NCBI GenBank assembly: GCA_024529925.1
Contig: JAFEUB010000393.1
Location: forward strand, 62,001-126,000
DNA: 64,000 bases
Direction: 5' to 3'
Source: Ophthalmolycus amberensis
Lineage: Eukaryota > Chordata > Actinopteri > Perciformes > Zoarcidae
Shown here one piece after another: positions 23,301 to 38,300 of the stretch. The first letter of the stretch is position 1. Every line of letters begins with the position of its first letter. The position numbers and the translations under genes are program-made. A model generated the notes under the pieces. The model saw only the letters and a program-made list of their open reading frames with translations, was not told where the DNA came from and ran no database searches.

Positions 23301-26300
23301 GGACTTCAGAGCTGAGGCCAGAGAAGAGCAGCTGACCTCTGACAACTCGCAGTCCTCCAGTCTGAATGAAGGATAAATGATGTAAGTTTAGAGGACAATG
23401 TTCATTCAGTGTCAGGCGTTTAGAACGGAGACGTTTAGAAGATGGAAACTCCAAACACATGAGCTGAATGCAGGTTAAACACTGTGAGGTACAAGAAGTG
23501 AATAAGAGCTCATTAATACTAATGACAACGTGCTGCTGCTTCAATAAAGACCAAGTGACTTCACTTGAACTCTGCCAGCTCCATCTCAACTCATGTCAGC
23601 CCAACACAGAGATAAAAACACAGAAACTCATTTAAGATTCCACTCAAGAACACAAAGTTAACAAAGACACCAAATGTGTCAGGAGGACATTTTAGGAGAA
23701 TATGTGAACAAAAGTTATGTATTTTAGGAATAGTGGAGTCATAACATCAAAGCAGCTTCAGTTTAAGCATCAAATAGCTTCATAAAAATGAGGAAAAAGC
23801 AAAATACTGAAAACATTTGTTGTGTGATAGAGAGATATTTATTCATTGTGTTTAGTAACTTTGATCATTTACTGAAGAAAACCTGATGGAGAATACAAGA
23901 TGAAAATCAAGAATATATTATATTTATGTAAAATAAATAATAATATAATTAAATATTTGTTCGTGGTCTAACGATTAATGAACATTGTTTTGCAACTCTT
24001 GGTTCATTGAGGCTTTTTTAATAACAAAAAGCTCAACATTGTTGTTTTTATAGAATCTGTGTTTTCCAAAGTTGTGTAATTTTACGATGATAAAAAGTGA
24101 ATATGGTTCAGAGAATTATGTCGTATATGATCATATGTCATCTGGTATTTTACCTTCGACTGTTGAAACTATCTTGGTCTAGATTGTAGAAGAAGAAAAG
24201 CCGATGCGTCCGATGTGTTCTCTAAACGATATGAACAACGAGTTCCATCTTGTTTTCTACTCTCCTTTTTTACCGTGAACACTGCGATGCTTTGTTTGGT
24301 AAGTCAAACATAGATTTTATAAATATGGATGATGCACAAAGACTGAGATGGCTGTTTAAAAGTGGAACATATAACTTAGCCAGGTATCTGCAGAAAGTCT
24401 GGAAGAAGAGGAAAAAATAGCTCTTTACCAAGTTTATGTTTTTATTTTCTTCTTCATGTTTTGTATTTTCAAGACCAGAAGATGTCTGGAAAAAAGTGGT
24501 GTCTTGTAATCCCATGTGGGACGGAGCAAATGTTAGGCAATAAATGAATAAATATGTTTTATTTAAATCTATAGCTCAACGTTTCTCTGCCACAGTTGAT
24601 GAACTTTTACTACCGCTGAGGCTTTAAGGTCCTTTAAGATCAGTATAATATCAGCTTTATGTCTGCACAGCAGGAAAGAATGTTGGACTGACCTCAGAGT
24701 CTCCAGTCTGCAGTCTGGACTCTCCAGAAGGTCACACAGCAGCTTCACTCCTGAATCCTTCAGGTTGTTTGAACTCAGGTCCAGCTCTCTCAGAGGTGAC
24801 GGGTTGGACTTCAGAGCTGAGACCAGAGAAGAGCAGCTGACCTCTGACAACGTGCAGTCCCTCAGTCTGAATGAAGGATAAATGATGTAAGTTCAGAGGA
24901 CAATGTTCATTCAGTGTCAGGCGTTTAGAACGGAGACGTTTAGAAGATGGAAACTCCAAACACATGAGCTGAATGCAGGTTAAACACTGTGAGGTACAAG
25001 AAGTGAATAAGAGCTCATTAATACTAATGACAACGTGCTGCTGCTTCAATAAAGACCAAGTGACTTCACTTGAACTCTGCCAGCTCCATCTAAACTCATG
25101 TCAGCCCAACACACAGAGATAAAAACACAGAAACTCATTTAAGATTCCACTCAAGAACACAAAGTTAACAAAGACACCAAATGTGTCAGGAGGACATTTT
25201 AGGAGAATATGTGAACAAAAGTTATGTATTTTAGGAATAGTGGAGTCATAACATCAAAGCAGCTTCAGTTTAAGCATCAAATAGCTTCATAAAAATGAGG
25301 AAAAAGCAAAATACTGAAAACATTTGTTGTGTGATAGAGAGAGATATTTATTCATTGTGTTTAGTAACTTTGATCATTTACTGAAGAAAACCTGATGGAG
25401 AATACAAGATGAAAATCAAGAATATATTATATTCATGTAAAATAAATAATAATATAAACAAATATTTGTTCGTGGTCTAACGATTTATGAACATTGTTTT
25501 GCAACTCTTGGTTTTTTGAGGCTTTTTTAATAACAAAAAGCTCAACATTGTTGTTTTTATAGAATCTGTGTTTTCCAAAGTTGTGTATTTTTACGATGAT
25601 AAAAAGTGAATATGGTTCAGAGAATTATGTCGTATATGATCATATGTCATCTGGTATTTTACCTTCGACTGTTGAAACTATCTTGGTCTAGATTGTAGAA
25701 GAAGAAAAGCCGATGCGTCCGATGTGTTCTCTAAACGATATGAACAACGAGTTCCATCTTGTTTTCTACTCTCCTTTTTTACCGTGAACACTGCGATGCT
25801 TTGTTTGGTAAGTCAAACATAGATTTTATAAATATGGATGATGCACAAAGACTGAGATGGCTGTTTAAAAGTGGAACATATAACTTAGCCAGGTATCTGC
25901 AGAAAGTCTGGAAGAAGAGGAAAAAATAGCTCTTTACCAAGTTTATGTTTTTATTTTCTTCTTCATGTTTTGTATTTTCAAGACCAGAAGATGTCTGGAA
26001 AAAAGTGGTGTCTTGTAATCCCATGTGGGACGGAGCAAATGTTAGGCAATAAATGAATAAATATGTTTTATTTAAATCTATAGCTCAACGTTTCTCTGCC
26101 ACAGTTCATGAACTTTTACTACCGCTGAGGCTTTAAGGTCCTTTAAGATCAGTATAATATCAGCTTTATGTCTGCACAGGAGGAGAGAATGTTGGACTGA
26201 CCTCAGAGTCTCCAGTCTGCAGTCTGGACTCTCCAGAAGGTCACACAGCAGCTTCACTCCTGAATCCTTCAGCTTGTTTCCACTCAGGTCCAGCTCTCTC

Positions 26301-29300
26301 AGAGGTGACGGGTTGGACTTCAGAGCTGAGGCCAGAGAAGAGCAGCTGACCTCTGACAACCCGCAGTCCTCCAGTCTGAATGAAGGATAAATGATGTAAG
26401 TTTAGAGGACAATGTTCATTCAGTGTCAGGCGTTTAGAACGGAGACGTTTAGAAGATGGAAACTCCAAACACATGAGCTGAATGCAGGTTAAACACTGTG
26501 AGGTACAAGAAGTGAATAAGAGCTCATTAATACTAATGACAACGTGCTGCTGCTTCAATAAAGACCAAGTGACTTCACTTGAACTCTGCCAGCTCCATCT
26601 CAACTCATGTCAGCCCAACACAGAGATAAAAACACAGAAACTCATTTAAGATTCCACTCAAGAACACAAAGTTAACAAAGATACCAAATGTGTCAGGAGG
26701 ACATTTTAGGAGAATATGTGAACAAAAGTTATGTATTTTAGGAATAGTGGAGTCATAACATCAAAGCAGCTTCAGTTTAAGCATCAAATAGCTTCATAAA
26801 AATGAGGAAAAAGCAAAATACTGAAAACATTTGTTGTGTGATAGAGATATTTATTCATTGTGTTTAGTAACTTTGATCATTTACTGAAGAAAACCTGATG
26901 GAGAATACAAGATGAAAATCAAGAATATATTATATTTATGTAAAATAAATAATAATATAAACAAATATTTGTTCGTGGTCTAACGATTAATGAACATTGT
27001 TCTGCAACTCTTGGTTCATTGAGGCTTTTTTTAATAACAAAAAGCTCAACATTGTTGTTTTTATAGAATCTGTGTTTTCCAAAGTTGTGTATTTTTACGA
27101 TGATAAAAAGTGAATATGGTTCAGAGAATTATGTCGTATATGATCATATGTCATCTGGTATTTTACCTTCGACTGTTGAAACTATCTTGGTCTAGATTGT
27201 AGAAGAAGAAAAGCCGATGCGTCCGATGTGTTCTCTAAACGATATGAACAACGAGTTCCATCTTGTTTTCTACTCTCCTTTTTTACCGTGAACACTGCGA
27301 TGCTTTGTTTGGTAAGTCAAACATAGATTTTATAAATATGGATGATGCACAAAGACTGAGATGGCTGTTTAAAAGTGGAACATATAACTTAGCCAGGTAT
27401 CTGCAGAAAGTCTGGAAGAAGAGGAAAAAATAGCTCTTTGCCAAGTTTATGTTTTTATTTTCTTCTTCATGTTTTGTATTTTCAAGACCAGAAGATGTCT
27501 GGAAAAAAGTGGTGTCTTGTAATCCCATGTGGGACGGAGCAAATGTTAGGCAATAAATGAATAAATATGTTTTATTTAAATCTATAGCTCAACGTTTCTC
27601 TGCCACAGTTCATGAACTTTTACTACCGCTGACGCTTTAAGGTCCTTTAAGATCAGTATAATATCAGCTTTATGTCTGCACAGGAGGAGAGAATGTTGGA
27701 CTGACCTCAGAGTCTCCAGTCTGCAGTCTGGACTCTCCAGAAGGTCACACAGCAGCTTCACTCCTGAATCCTTCAGCTTGTTTCCACTCAGGTCCAGCTC
27801 TCTCAGAGGTGACGGGTTGGACTTCAGAGCTGAGGCCAGAGAAGAGCAGCTGAACTCTGACAACTCGCAGCCCCTCAGTCTGAATGAAGGATCAATGATG
27901 TAAGTTTAGAGGACAATGTTCATTCAGTGTCAGGCGTTTAGAACGGAGACGTTTAGAAGATGGAAACTCCAAACACATGAGCTGAATGCAGGTTAAACAC
28001 TGAGGTACAAGAAGTGAATAAGAGCTCATTAATACTAATGACAACGTGCTGCTGCTTCAATAAAGACCAAGTGACTTCACTTGAACTCTGCCAGCTCCAT
28101 CTAAACTCATGTCAGCCCAACACAGAGATAAAAACACAGAAACTCATTTAAGATTCCACTCAAGAACACAAAGTTAACAAAGACACCAAATGTGTCAGGA
28201 GGACATTTTAGGAGAATATGTGAACAAAAGTTATGTATTTTAGGAATAGTGGAGTCATAACATCAAAGCAGCTTCAGTTTAAGCATCAAATAGCTTCATA
28301 AAAATGAGGAAAAAGCAAAATACTGAAAACATTTGTTGTGTGATAGAGATATTTATTCATTGTGTTTAGTAACTTTGATCATTTACTGAAGAAAACCTGA
28401 TGGAGAATACAAGATGAAAATCAAGAATATATTATATTTATGTAAAATAAATAATAATATAAACAAATATTTGTTCGTGGTCTAACGATTTATGAACATT
28501 GTTTTGCAACTCTTGGTTCATTGAGGCTTTTTTAATAACAAAAAGCTCAACATTGTTGTTTTTATAGAATCTGTGTTTTCCAAAGTTGTGTATTTTTACG
28601 ATGATAAAAAGTGAATATGGTTCAGAGAATTATGTCGTATATGATCATATGTCATCTGGTATTTTACCTTCGACTGTTGAAACTATCTTGGTCTAGATTG
28701 TAGAAGAAGAAAAGCCGATGCGTCCGATGTGTTCTCTAAACGATATGAACAACGAGTTCCATCTTGTTTTCTACTCTCCTTTTTTACCGTGAACACTGCG
28801 ATGCTTTGTTTGGTAAGTCAAACATAGATTTTATAAATATGGATGATGCACAAAGACTGAGATGGCTGTTTAAAAGTGGAACATATAACTTAGCCAGGTA
28901 TCTGCAGAAAGTCTGGAAGAAGAGGAAAAAATAGCTCTTTGCCAAGTTTATGTTTTTATTTTCTTCTTCATGTTTTGTATTTTCAAGACCAGAAGATGTC
29001 TGGAAAAAAGTGGTGTCTTGTAATCCCATGTGGGACGGAGCAAATGTTAGGCAATAAATGAATAAATATGTTTTATTTAAATCTATAGCTCAACGTTTCT
29101 CTGCCACAGTTCATGAACTTTTACTACCGCTGAGGCTTTAAGGTCCTTTAAGATCAGTATAATATCAGCTTTATGTCTGCACAGGAGGAGAGAATGTTGG
29201 ACTGACCTCAGAGTCTCCAGTCTGCAGTCTGGACTCTCCAGAAGGTCACACAGCAGCTTCACTCCTGAATCCTTCAGGTTGTTGAGACTCAGGTCCAGCT

Positions 29301-32300
29301 CTCTCAGAGGTGACGGGTTGGACTTCAGAGCTGAGGCCAGAGAAGAGCAGCTGACCTCTGACAACTCGCAGCCCCTCAGTCTGAATGAAGGATAAATTAT
29401 GTAAGTTTAGAGGACAATGTTCATTCAGTGTCAGGCGTTTAGAACGGAGACGTTTAGAAGATGGAAACTCCAAACACATGAGCTGAATGCAGGTTAAACA
29501 CTGTGAGGTACAAGAAGTGAATAAGAGCTCATTAATACTAATGACAACGTGCTGCTGCTTCAATAAAGACCAAGTCACTTCACTTGAACTCTGCCAGCTC
29601 CATCTCAACTCATGTCAGCCCAACACAAAGAGATAAAAACACAGAAACTCATTTAAGATTCCACTCAAGAACACAAAGTTAACAAAGACACCAAATGTGT
29701 CAGGAGGACATTTTAGGAGAATATGTGAACAAAAGTTATGTATTTTAGGAATAGTGGAGTCATAAAATCAAAGCAGCTTCAGTTTAAGCATCAAATAGCT
29801 TCATAAGTGTGTGCCGACTAAAACCTTCTGCACATACAATAACAATAAACCCTGGTTTACTGAACAACTCAGGCAGCTTCGTCGGGCCAAGGAGGAGGCC
29901 TACAGAAGTGGGGACAGGCTCCTGTACAACCAGGCCAGAAACACATTGACGAGGGAGATCAGGGTAGCTAAGAGGAGCTACACTGAAAAGCTGAAGAACA
30001 AGTTTTCAGCCAACGACCCCTCGTCAGTTTGGAGAGGCCTGGAAGTACTCACTAACTACAGGAGACCATCCCCCCCCACTGAGGCCAACCACCAACTGGC
30101 TGACGACCTGAATGCCTTCTCCTGCAGGTTCGATAAGCCTACCCTCACCCCCCCACCCCCCACCTGCCCCATCAAACAACCATCTACACCCCCTGCCTCC
30201 TCATCTCTCCCAACCGACCCCCCACCGGCACTGAGGATCTGCGAAGAGGATGTGAGTCGGCTCTTTCACAGACAGAAGATCAGGAAGGCACCAGGCCCAG
30301 ACGGTGTGTCACCCTCCTGCCTGAAAGTCTGTGCTGACCAGCTGGCCCCCATCTTCACAAAGATCTTCAACCGATCACTGGAGCTGTGTGAAGTCCCCTC
30401 CTGCTTCAAACGCTCCACGATCATCCCGGTCCCCAAGAAATCCCCCATCACAGGATTAAATGACTACAGGCCCGTCTCCCTGACGTCTGTGGTCATGAAA
30501 TCCTTTGAAAAACTGGTGTTGACCCACCTGAAGAACATCACAGGACCCCTGCTGGACCCCCTGCAGTTTGCCTACCGTGCAAACAGGTCGGTGGATGATG
30601 CAGTCAACATGGGACTGCATTACATGCTGCAGCACCTCGACTCCCCAGGGACATATGCAAGGGTTCTGTTCGTGGACTTCAGCGCCGCGTTCAACACCAT
30701 CATCCCAGCAATACTCCAATCCAAACTCTCCCTGCTCACTGTGCCAGCCTCCACCTGTCAGTGGATCACAAACTTCCTGACTGACAGGACGCAGCAGGTG
30801 AGGCTGGGAAAAATCACATCCAGCACCCGGACCATCAGCACTGGCGCCCCCCAGGGATGTGTGCTCTCCCCACTGCTCTTCTCCCTCTACACCAACGACT
30901 GCACCTCAGAGGACCCAACGGTCAAACTCCTGAAGTTCGCAGACGACACAACGGTCATCGGCCTCATCAGGGACGGTGATGAGTCTGCGTACAGACGGGA
31001 GGCTGAACGGCTGGTCCTCTGGTGTGGTCAGAACAACCTGGAGCTGAACAAGCTCAAGACTGTGGAGATGACAGTGGACTTCAGGAGGAGCCCCCCATCA
31101 CTGCCCCCCCTCACCATACTCAACAACACTGTGTCTGCTGTGGAGACCTTCAAGTTTCTGGGATCCACAATCTCCCGGGACCTGAAGTGGGCTCCCAACA
31201 TCAACACCATCATGAAAAAGGCCCAGCAGAGGTTGTACTTTCTGCGCCAGCTCAGGAAGTTCAACCTGCCTCAGGAACTGCTGATTATTTTCTACTCAGC
31301 CATCATCCAGTCTGTTCTCTGTTCTTCCATCACTGTGTGGTTTGGATCGGCCACCAAACAGGACAGAAACAGACTGCAACGGATTGTTAGGTCTGCGGAG
31401 AGGATCATTGGTTCCAGCCTGCCCTCCATCCTGGACTTGTTCACCTCCAGAGTCAGGAAACGTGCAGGAAAGATCACTGCAGACCCCTCACACCCTGGAC
31501 ACAAGCTGTTCCAACTCCTCCCCTCTGGAGGGCGCTACAGGGCTCTGTACGCCAAGACCACCAGACACAGGAACAGCTTCTTTCCACTGGCCGTCACGCT
31601 CATGAACAATAAATAGGTTATACTACACTATTGTCTGTAGGTTGATGTTCACATGTATATATATATATATATACACGAATATGTGAACAAAAGTTATGTA
31701 TTTTAGGAATAGTGGAGTCATAACATCAAAGCAGCTTCAGTTTAAGCATCAAATAGCTTTCTCTGCCACAGTTCATGAACTTTTACTACCGCTGAGGCTT
31801 TAAGGTCCTTTAAGATCAGTATAATATCAGCTTTATGTCTGCACAGGAGGAGAGAATGTTGGACTGACCTCAGAGTCTCCAGTCTGCAGTCTGGACTCTC
31901 CAGAAGGTCACACAGCAGCTTCACTCCTGAATCCTCCAGGTTGTTGTGACTCAGGTCCAGCTCTCTCAGAGGTGACGGGTTGGACTTCAGAGCTGAGGCC
32001 AGAGAAGAGCAGCTGACCTCTGACAACCTGCAGCTACTCAGACTGAATGAAGGATAAATGATGTAGATAAAAATCAGGTCATGGACAACGTGAGTCTGTG
32101 GACATTCTCTGCCTCTACGTTTTGTCATTTGGAGCAACAGACACATTTATTTGTGCTCAGAAAAATCCTAAAAATCTATGAACCAAAAATGTGAAACCCA
32201 CAGACTGAATATAAGAAGTGGACGTAGTCGTCGTGACGTCACCCATTGGTTGGTGGACTGATGTTTTGAAGCCTTGATTTCAGCAATTTGGCCGTCACCA

Positions 32301-35300
32301 TCTTGGATTGCAACCAGTGAACAGGAAGTGACCATATTTGGACTGAGGAGGAGTGACGTAGAGACGCCGTATACGTCTCTGGTAGAGAGCTGTCAATCAG
32401 CGTGTAGCCCCGCCCTAAAGCATCCCCTGCTTTATGGTCTGTGTGACTCTAAATGGACCATAATGTACTAAATGAACATCATGCTGTAGTGAAGAAGACT
32501 TGAAACTAGAGATTGAAACCATAAACTCATGTTTACAATGTTTACTGAGGTAATAAATCAAGAGAGAAGTAGAGTCATTTTCTCATAGACTTCTATACAA
32601 CCAGAGGAGTCGCCCCCTGGTGGACACTAGAGAGAATGCAGCTTTAAGACACTTCAGCTTTGGCTTCACTTTTAGGAACTGGAGGTTGGTGCTTGGGGAA
32701 ACCTCAGTCAAGGATTTGTATATATACAAAAACGAGACCATGTACAGTCAGTGAACTCACCTCAGTGTCTCCAGTCTACAGTGTGGACTCTCCAGTGCAG
32801 CACACAGCAGCTCCACTCCTGAATCCTGCAGGTCGTTGAGACTCAGGTCCAGCTCTCTCAGATGGGACGGGTTGGACTTCAGAGCTGAGGCAATGACTTC
32901 ACAGTGAGTCTCCGAAAGTTCACAGTCACAAAGTCTGTCATGGCACAAATATTTGTTATAACGATGAAAGAGGACGCTTCATATTTACTTCATGCATTTG
33001 ATGACAAAAGAAGTTCTCGTATTCGATTTGAAATATTACGAATATATTATATACTAATATTAACTAATGGAGGAAAAAAGTTGTCTGTTGTCACCAAGAG
33101 CTCTACATTACCTGAAAGCAGACAGAAATGTGTATAAATGTATGTGTATAATCCACAGACTATAGCTGCTGCTATGATGTTAGCATAGCTTAGCACGAAT
33201 CAAACTGAACTTCATTCAGATAACAAGCATTTAAAAAGTTGTTTTCCTGTCGTACTGCTGCCAGACCTAACAAGGCATGAATTCAGACTTTTTACAAATC
33301 AACATCATTATGTTGTTATTTCAGCATCGATGTTATCTGGTTATTGCAATTGATTTACAGCAAAATCTGAATATTTTGGGTTCATACACTCGTAAACCAG
33401 GCAACATGTCAGTATAAGTCATCACACCCAACTTTTCACACATTCCAAATCCAAAATATATTCTAGATTCCATTTGATAAAAAGTTCTTGATTTCACAAA
33501 ATATTTGATGTAACCCAAATACTAAAGTGTCATCATTTCTTAACTATGAAGGTCCATATTTGGGTACAGGTGTGACATTTAAGCCTGCAGTTTAAACAAT
33601 GTAGGTGATGAAGCACACAGTACTCAAACTTGTTTTACCATTGCTTCACGTATGCAGTAACAATGTTCACTTACACAAAGACAAATACACTAAAACGCAC
33701 AAAACAAAACAGATGCTGCTGAAAAAAGTATTACCGGTAGTTAAAAACAATTAATAGTGACTAACCTTTAAAACATGCACCATGCACTATTTTATTTTAT
33801 TTCTATTCAGACTACATAGTGTACAAACACAGAGCTTCTTTCAGAGGGGCAACGATTCATTCTCATGAACAGACATCAGCCAGGTTGTAGAGCAGGGTGT
33901 CAAACTCATCTCCACTCTGGGCCACATCAGCATCACGGTCCCTCAAAGGGCCGGTTGTAACTGTAAGACTGTATAACTAACTTCCCCTAACATATTGTTA
34001 AATAACTCCCTCTGCATTTGATTATTGTTTATTCAAGTGTAAAAATATTGTACATGCAGTTATATAAATGAAAAATGATATTTAAACACATTTCTGTTGT
34101 TATAACAAATCATTTTAATTGAGGGTTAAGAAACCCACATGACTCTATCAAAGATCAAACTATTAAAGAAAATAAAGACAAATATCAAACACAAGTTATT
34201 ACATTAACTTTGTTCAAAGCTGTTTGTGTCACCTCTCTGCATCACTAATGTTCCTCCCTGTCGTCGTCCTGTGCATGGCAGCTTCATCCAAGAGCTCCTC
34301 ACTGAGAGTCAGGTCTGATAAACATGGATAGATGATGTATCCGTGTTGTCTGTGCTTTCATCAACAGTTCATTAAAAACACAAGTACCTGCTCGTCTCTT
34401 AGCTGCTGTGTTGTTAGATTGCTGCTAGTTCATGAACTCGGTCTGCGATGGTGTTTCTTCACAAACTGACGTTTGTAAAAGTCTGTATCTGGTCGGAGCT
34501 CTGCTCACATACCTTCAGCATGCACTGGGCTGTAGCTTGTGTAAATATATTCTGCTGTGATTGCAGTCTGCCTTTTAATTCTTGGACAATTTGATGTTTT
34601 TCTTGGAGGCTAAATTTAGCTCCGTGTTTGGTGTCAAAGTGCCGACGTGAATTGTATCCTTCATCACCGACACGCCTCATAACACAGAAGACAGACCCGT
34701 TGTTCTCCTTGAAGCACAAACATGTATTCGCTTTCCCATCTTTCATTACATTTTCTTCCCTCTGCATCAATTTTTCTCTTCGTGGACATTTTGGGATTAT
34801 TTGTCGATCTTTTCCAATCGTTGGAAAACCTCTTTTTTTGGGCTGTTGCCTCTCCTGTCCACCTGTTGTGATCGTTTTAATGTCGGTACACAGACAACAT
34901 GCTATCTCATCATTTCAACTTTCTATCTCATAATTTCAACTTTCTATCTCATAATTTCAACCATGGGGATATTTTTATTTTCAAGTCTAATTTTTAATTA
35001 TTTTTCCAAAAAAAAGAAGAAGAAATATATATATATATATTTTTGCTGGCGGATTCGCGGGCCACATAAAATGACGTGGCGGGCGTGAGTTTGACACGTG
35101 TGTTGTAGATGAACCCAGTATCTACACTGAATACGTTCACCGAGCACCGCCGGATGATGTTATGAACACTGCGTTTGGTTTCCCGCCGTATCTGGGACAA
35201 GGGGTCTAGATCAGCACTGACTAAATATCTTGTAAAAAAGCTTAGTAATAGTGTCATAGATTTATTTTTGGTTCAGAGGGTATGATTTAAAAATGGTGTC

Positions 35301-38300
35301 ATATTTAATCTCATTATTACGTGCCCAAGATCTTCCTCAGTGCCAGTTTTTTGGTTCATTTTGTAAAAAAGAAGTAAACAAGTGAAAATGAAACACCTTT
35401 ACATTTTGTATTATCTTGTCATTTGCAATCGCCTTCATCTTTTTAAGTGTTGATTTTAAAAATAAACGTTATTTTTCAGTAAAACACATTGGTGTGATAG
35501 TTTGTATCTTTGAAGATTTAAACTACTTATCTAAACTGATTTATTAAGTTAATCACATCTGGACTTACACAGCTTTCTTGCAGTTCCTCACAGCTGGAAT
35601 GAGTCTCCGTCGCCCCTCTTGTGAGGTGTTGTACTTCTGCAGGTCCAACTCATCCAGAACCTCCTCTGACATCTGCAGCATGTAGGCCAGAGCTGAGCAG
35701 TGGATCTCTGAGAGTCTCTCCTCCGATCGGTTCTCCGACTTCAGGAACTCTTGGATCTCCTGATGCACCGAGTGGTCGCTCATCTCCGTCAGACAGTGGA
35801 AGATGTTGATGCTTCTGTCAGGAGAGATCTTAGAACTGTTCATCTTCTTCAGGTTGTTGATGGCTCTCTGGATGATTTCTGGACTGTTGTCTGTCTGACC
35901 CAGCAGGCCTCCTAAGAGTCTCTGGTTGGACTCCAGAGAGAGGCCATGAAGGAAGCGGACAAACAGGTCCAGGTGACCATTTTTACTTTTGAGGGATTTC
36001 TCCATGGCTCTCCTCAGGAAGACATCCAGGGTTGGGTAATCATCAAGAGATGAATCAGTGTCACCATGAAGACTGTCATCGTCACTGTCATAGGCATAGT
36101 CATCTTCATCCTCATCCTCCTCATTATGCAGGAATGAAAAGAAGTCCTCCAGTACCTCTGTCTTCCTGTTTGTGAAACAGTGGAACATGTAGACTGCAGC
36201 CAGAAACTCTTGAATACTCAGATGAACAAAGCAGTAGACAGTTTCCCCGAAGATCACACTCTCTCTTTTGAAGATCTCTGTACAAACTCCTGAGAACACC
36301 GAGGCCTCCGTGACATCAAGACCAACCTGCTCCAGGTCTTCTTGGTAGAACATGATGTTTCCTTTCTCCAGATGTTCAAACGCCAGCCTCCCCTGCTTCA
36401 GAAGAACTTCCCTGTCAGCCTCCGTCAGCTCCTGAGGACTCGTCTCTTGTCCCTCGCGGTACTTCTGCTTCTTCCTCTTTGTCTGGACCAGCAGGAAGTG
36501 TGAGTACATGTCAGTCAGGGTCTTGGGCAGCTCTCCTCTCTGGTCTGTAGTCCACATGTGGTCCAGAACTGTAGCAGTGATCCAGCAGAAGACAGGGATT
36601 AGACACATGATGTGGAGGCTCCTGGATGTCTTGATGTGTGAGATGATCCTGCTGGACAGCTCTTCATCACTGAACCTCCTCCTGAAGTACTCGTCCTTCT
36701 GGGGGTCGGTGAAGCCTCGTACTTCTGTTACCCTGTCAACACGTCTAGGAGGGATCTGATTGGCTGCTGCAGGTCTGGAAGTTATCCAGACGAGAGCCGA
36801 GGGAAGCAGATTCCCCTCGATGAGGTTCTTCAGCAGCACGTTGACCGATGCCTTCTGTGTGACATCAGACACGACCTCATTGTTGATGAGATCCAATGAA
36901 AGTCTGGTTTCATCCAGACCATCAAAGATGAACAGAACTTTACAGACAGAGAGCTCCTCTGCTGTGATCTTCTGTAATGTTGGATGGAAAACATGGAGCA
37001 GATTGAGAAGACTGTACTGCTCATCTTTGATCAAGTTCAGCTCCCTGAACGAAAGCAGAACCACCAGACTGACATCTTGGTTCTCCAAACCCTCGGCCCA
37101 GTCCAGAGTGAACTTCTGCACCAAGAAGGTTTTTCCAACGCCGGCGACGCCGTTCATCAGAACGACTCTGATGGGTCTCTGTTGGTCTGGTGAGGCTTTA
37201 AAGATGTCGTGGCACTTGATCGGAGTGTCATGGAGGATCTTCTTCTTGGAAGCTAATTCAAGCTGCCTCACCTCATGTTGGGTGTTCACCTCTTCACTCT
37301 GTCCCTCTGTGATGTAGAGCTCAGTGTAGATCCTGTTAAGGTGGGTTTCACTTCCTGTTTTATCAGTTCCTTCAGTCACATGTTCACATCTCCTCCTTAG
37401 ACTGATCTTGTGTTCATCTAACACCTCCTGTAGACCGCCAACTCCTGAATGACAAGGAGAAATGTGAGACAATCAAATGCTCGGACAGAAAATCAGGTAT
37501 CTGTGGCTGTCTGTTAAATGGCCTCTCTATCTATCTACCTACCTGTCTATTTACCTATCTACCTACCTGTCTGCCTGTCCACCTACATACTAGGGGTGGG
37601 AAGCACCAGAGATCCCGCGATACGATATTATCACGATACTGCGATATTCTGAGACTGTTCATCTCACTTATCACGATACTTGGGTCACGATAAGATATTA
37701 TCACGAGATTGCGATTTATTACTTTTTTCAACTTCAAATGATGTCCCCAAAGGAAAACTGTGTCAACATGTTTTATCTAATAAGATAAAGTTTCCAGTCT
37801 GTTCATCTCACTTCAATCATTTTCATTGCAGCAAAATAAGATTGTCAAGCAGACAGACTGACCAACAATGTCATAAATGTTGCATGAACCTGAGAAACTG
37901 AACTGTTTGTATTACTACATAGTCCAACTTAACTAAATGCAAACGTGTGGACTCAGTATATGAACTATAACTTGTATACGTAGGATATTAGAGTTATATA
38001 ACTCAGTATAACTTGCGATGCGTGGACGTCGAGGGCAGAGAGACAGTTATGCGCTGAACTCTCCCCATGAGCCGGCTGCTGTTGGCAGGTTTAACCCCGT
38101 TGTGAGGCCACATGTCTCTTTGTTTTGACCAACTTCCTACCAATCACGCTGACCCGGGACCTTTGCTGACCTCACCAGAAAATAACTCAGCACCATCTAG
38201 TGGACTGAAAAAGCAATTGATTTGATTTTTCTAAAAAAAAAAAAATTAAGTTTAGTTTATATAATAAAAGATCGATACTTGGCGTCCGTGCATCGATACA

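Larger units (their letters stand above)
23340..29806. repeat. Tandem array of 1.5-kb units, each with one LRR exon
   Basis: Four complete units of about 1509, 1504 and 1501 bp spacing (for example the same intronic word at 24515, 26024, 27528, 29029). Each unit holds one 174-bp LRR exon and about 1.33 kb of intron. Introns look near-identical by eye (a few scattered substitutions and 2-6 bp indels). Flanking partial units carry the exons at 23188 and 31869. Small open frames of 81 and 120 codons repeated in each unit are intronic. Confidence 0.95.

Noticed and set aside
24270..29608. Recurrent 81- and 120-codon frames in each LRR unit
   Set aside because: They lie in introns or run across an LRR exon in the wrong frame; they recur only because the whole 1.5-kb unit is repeated.
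35621..37317. Plus-strand frames opposite the NACHT exon
   Set aside because: Shadow frames of a strongly coding minus-strand exon.
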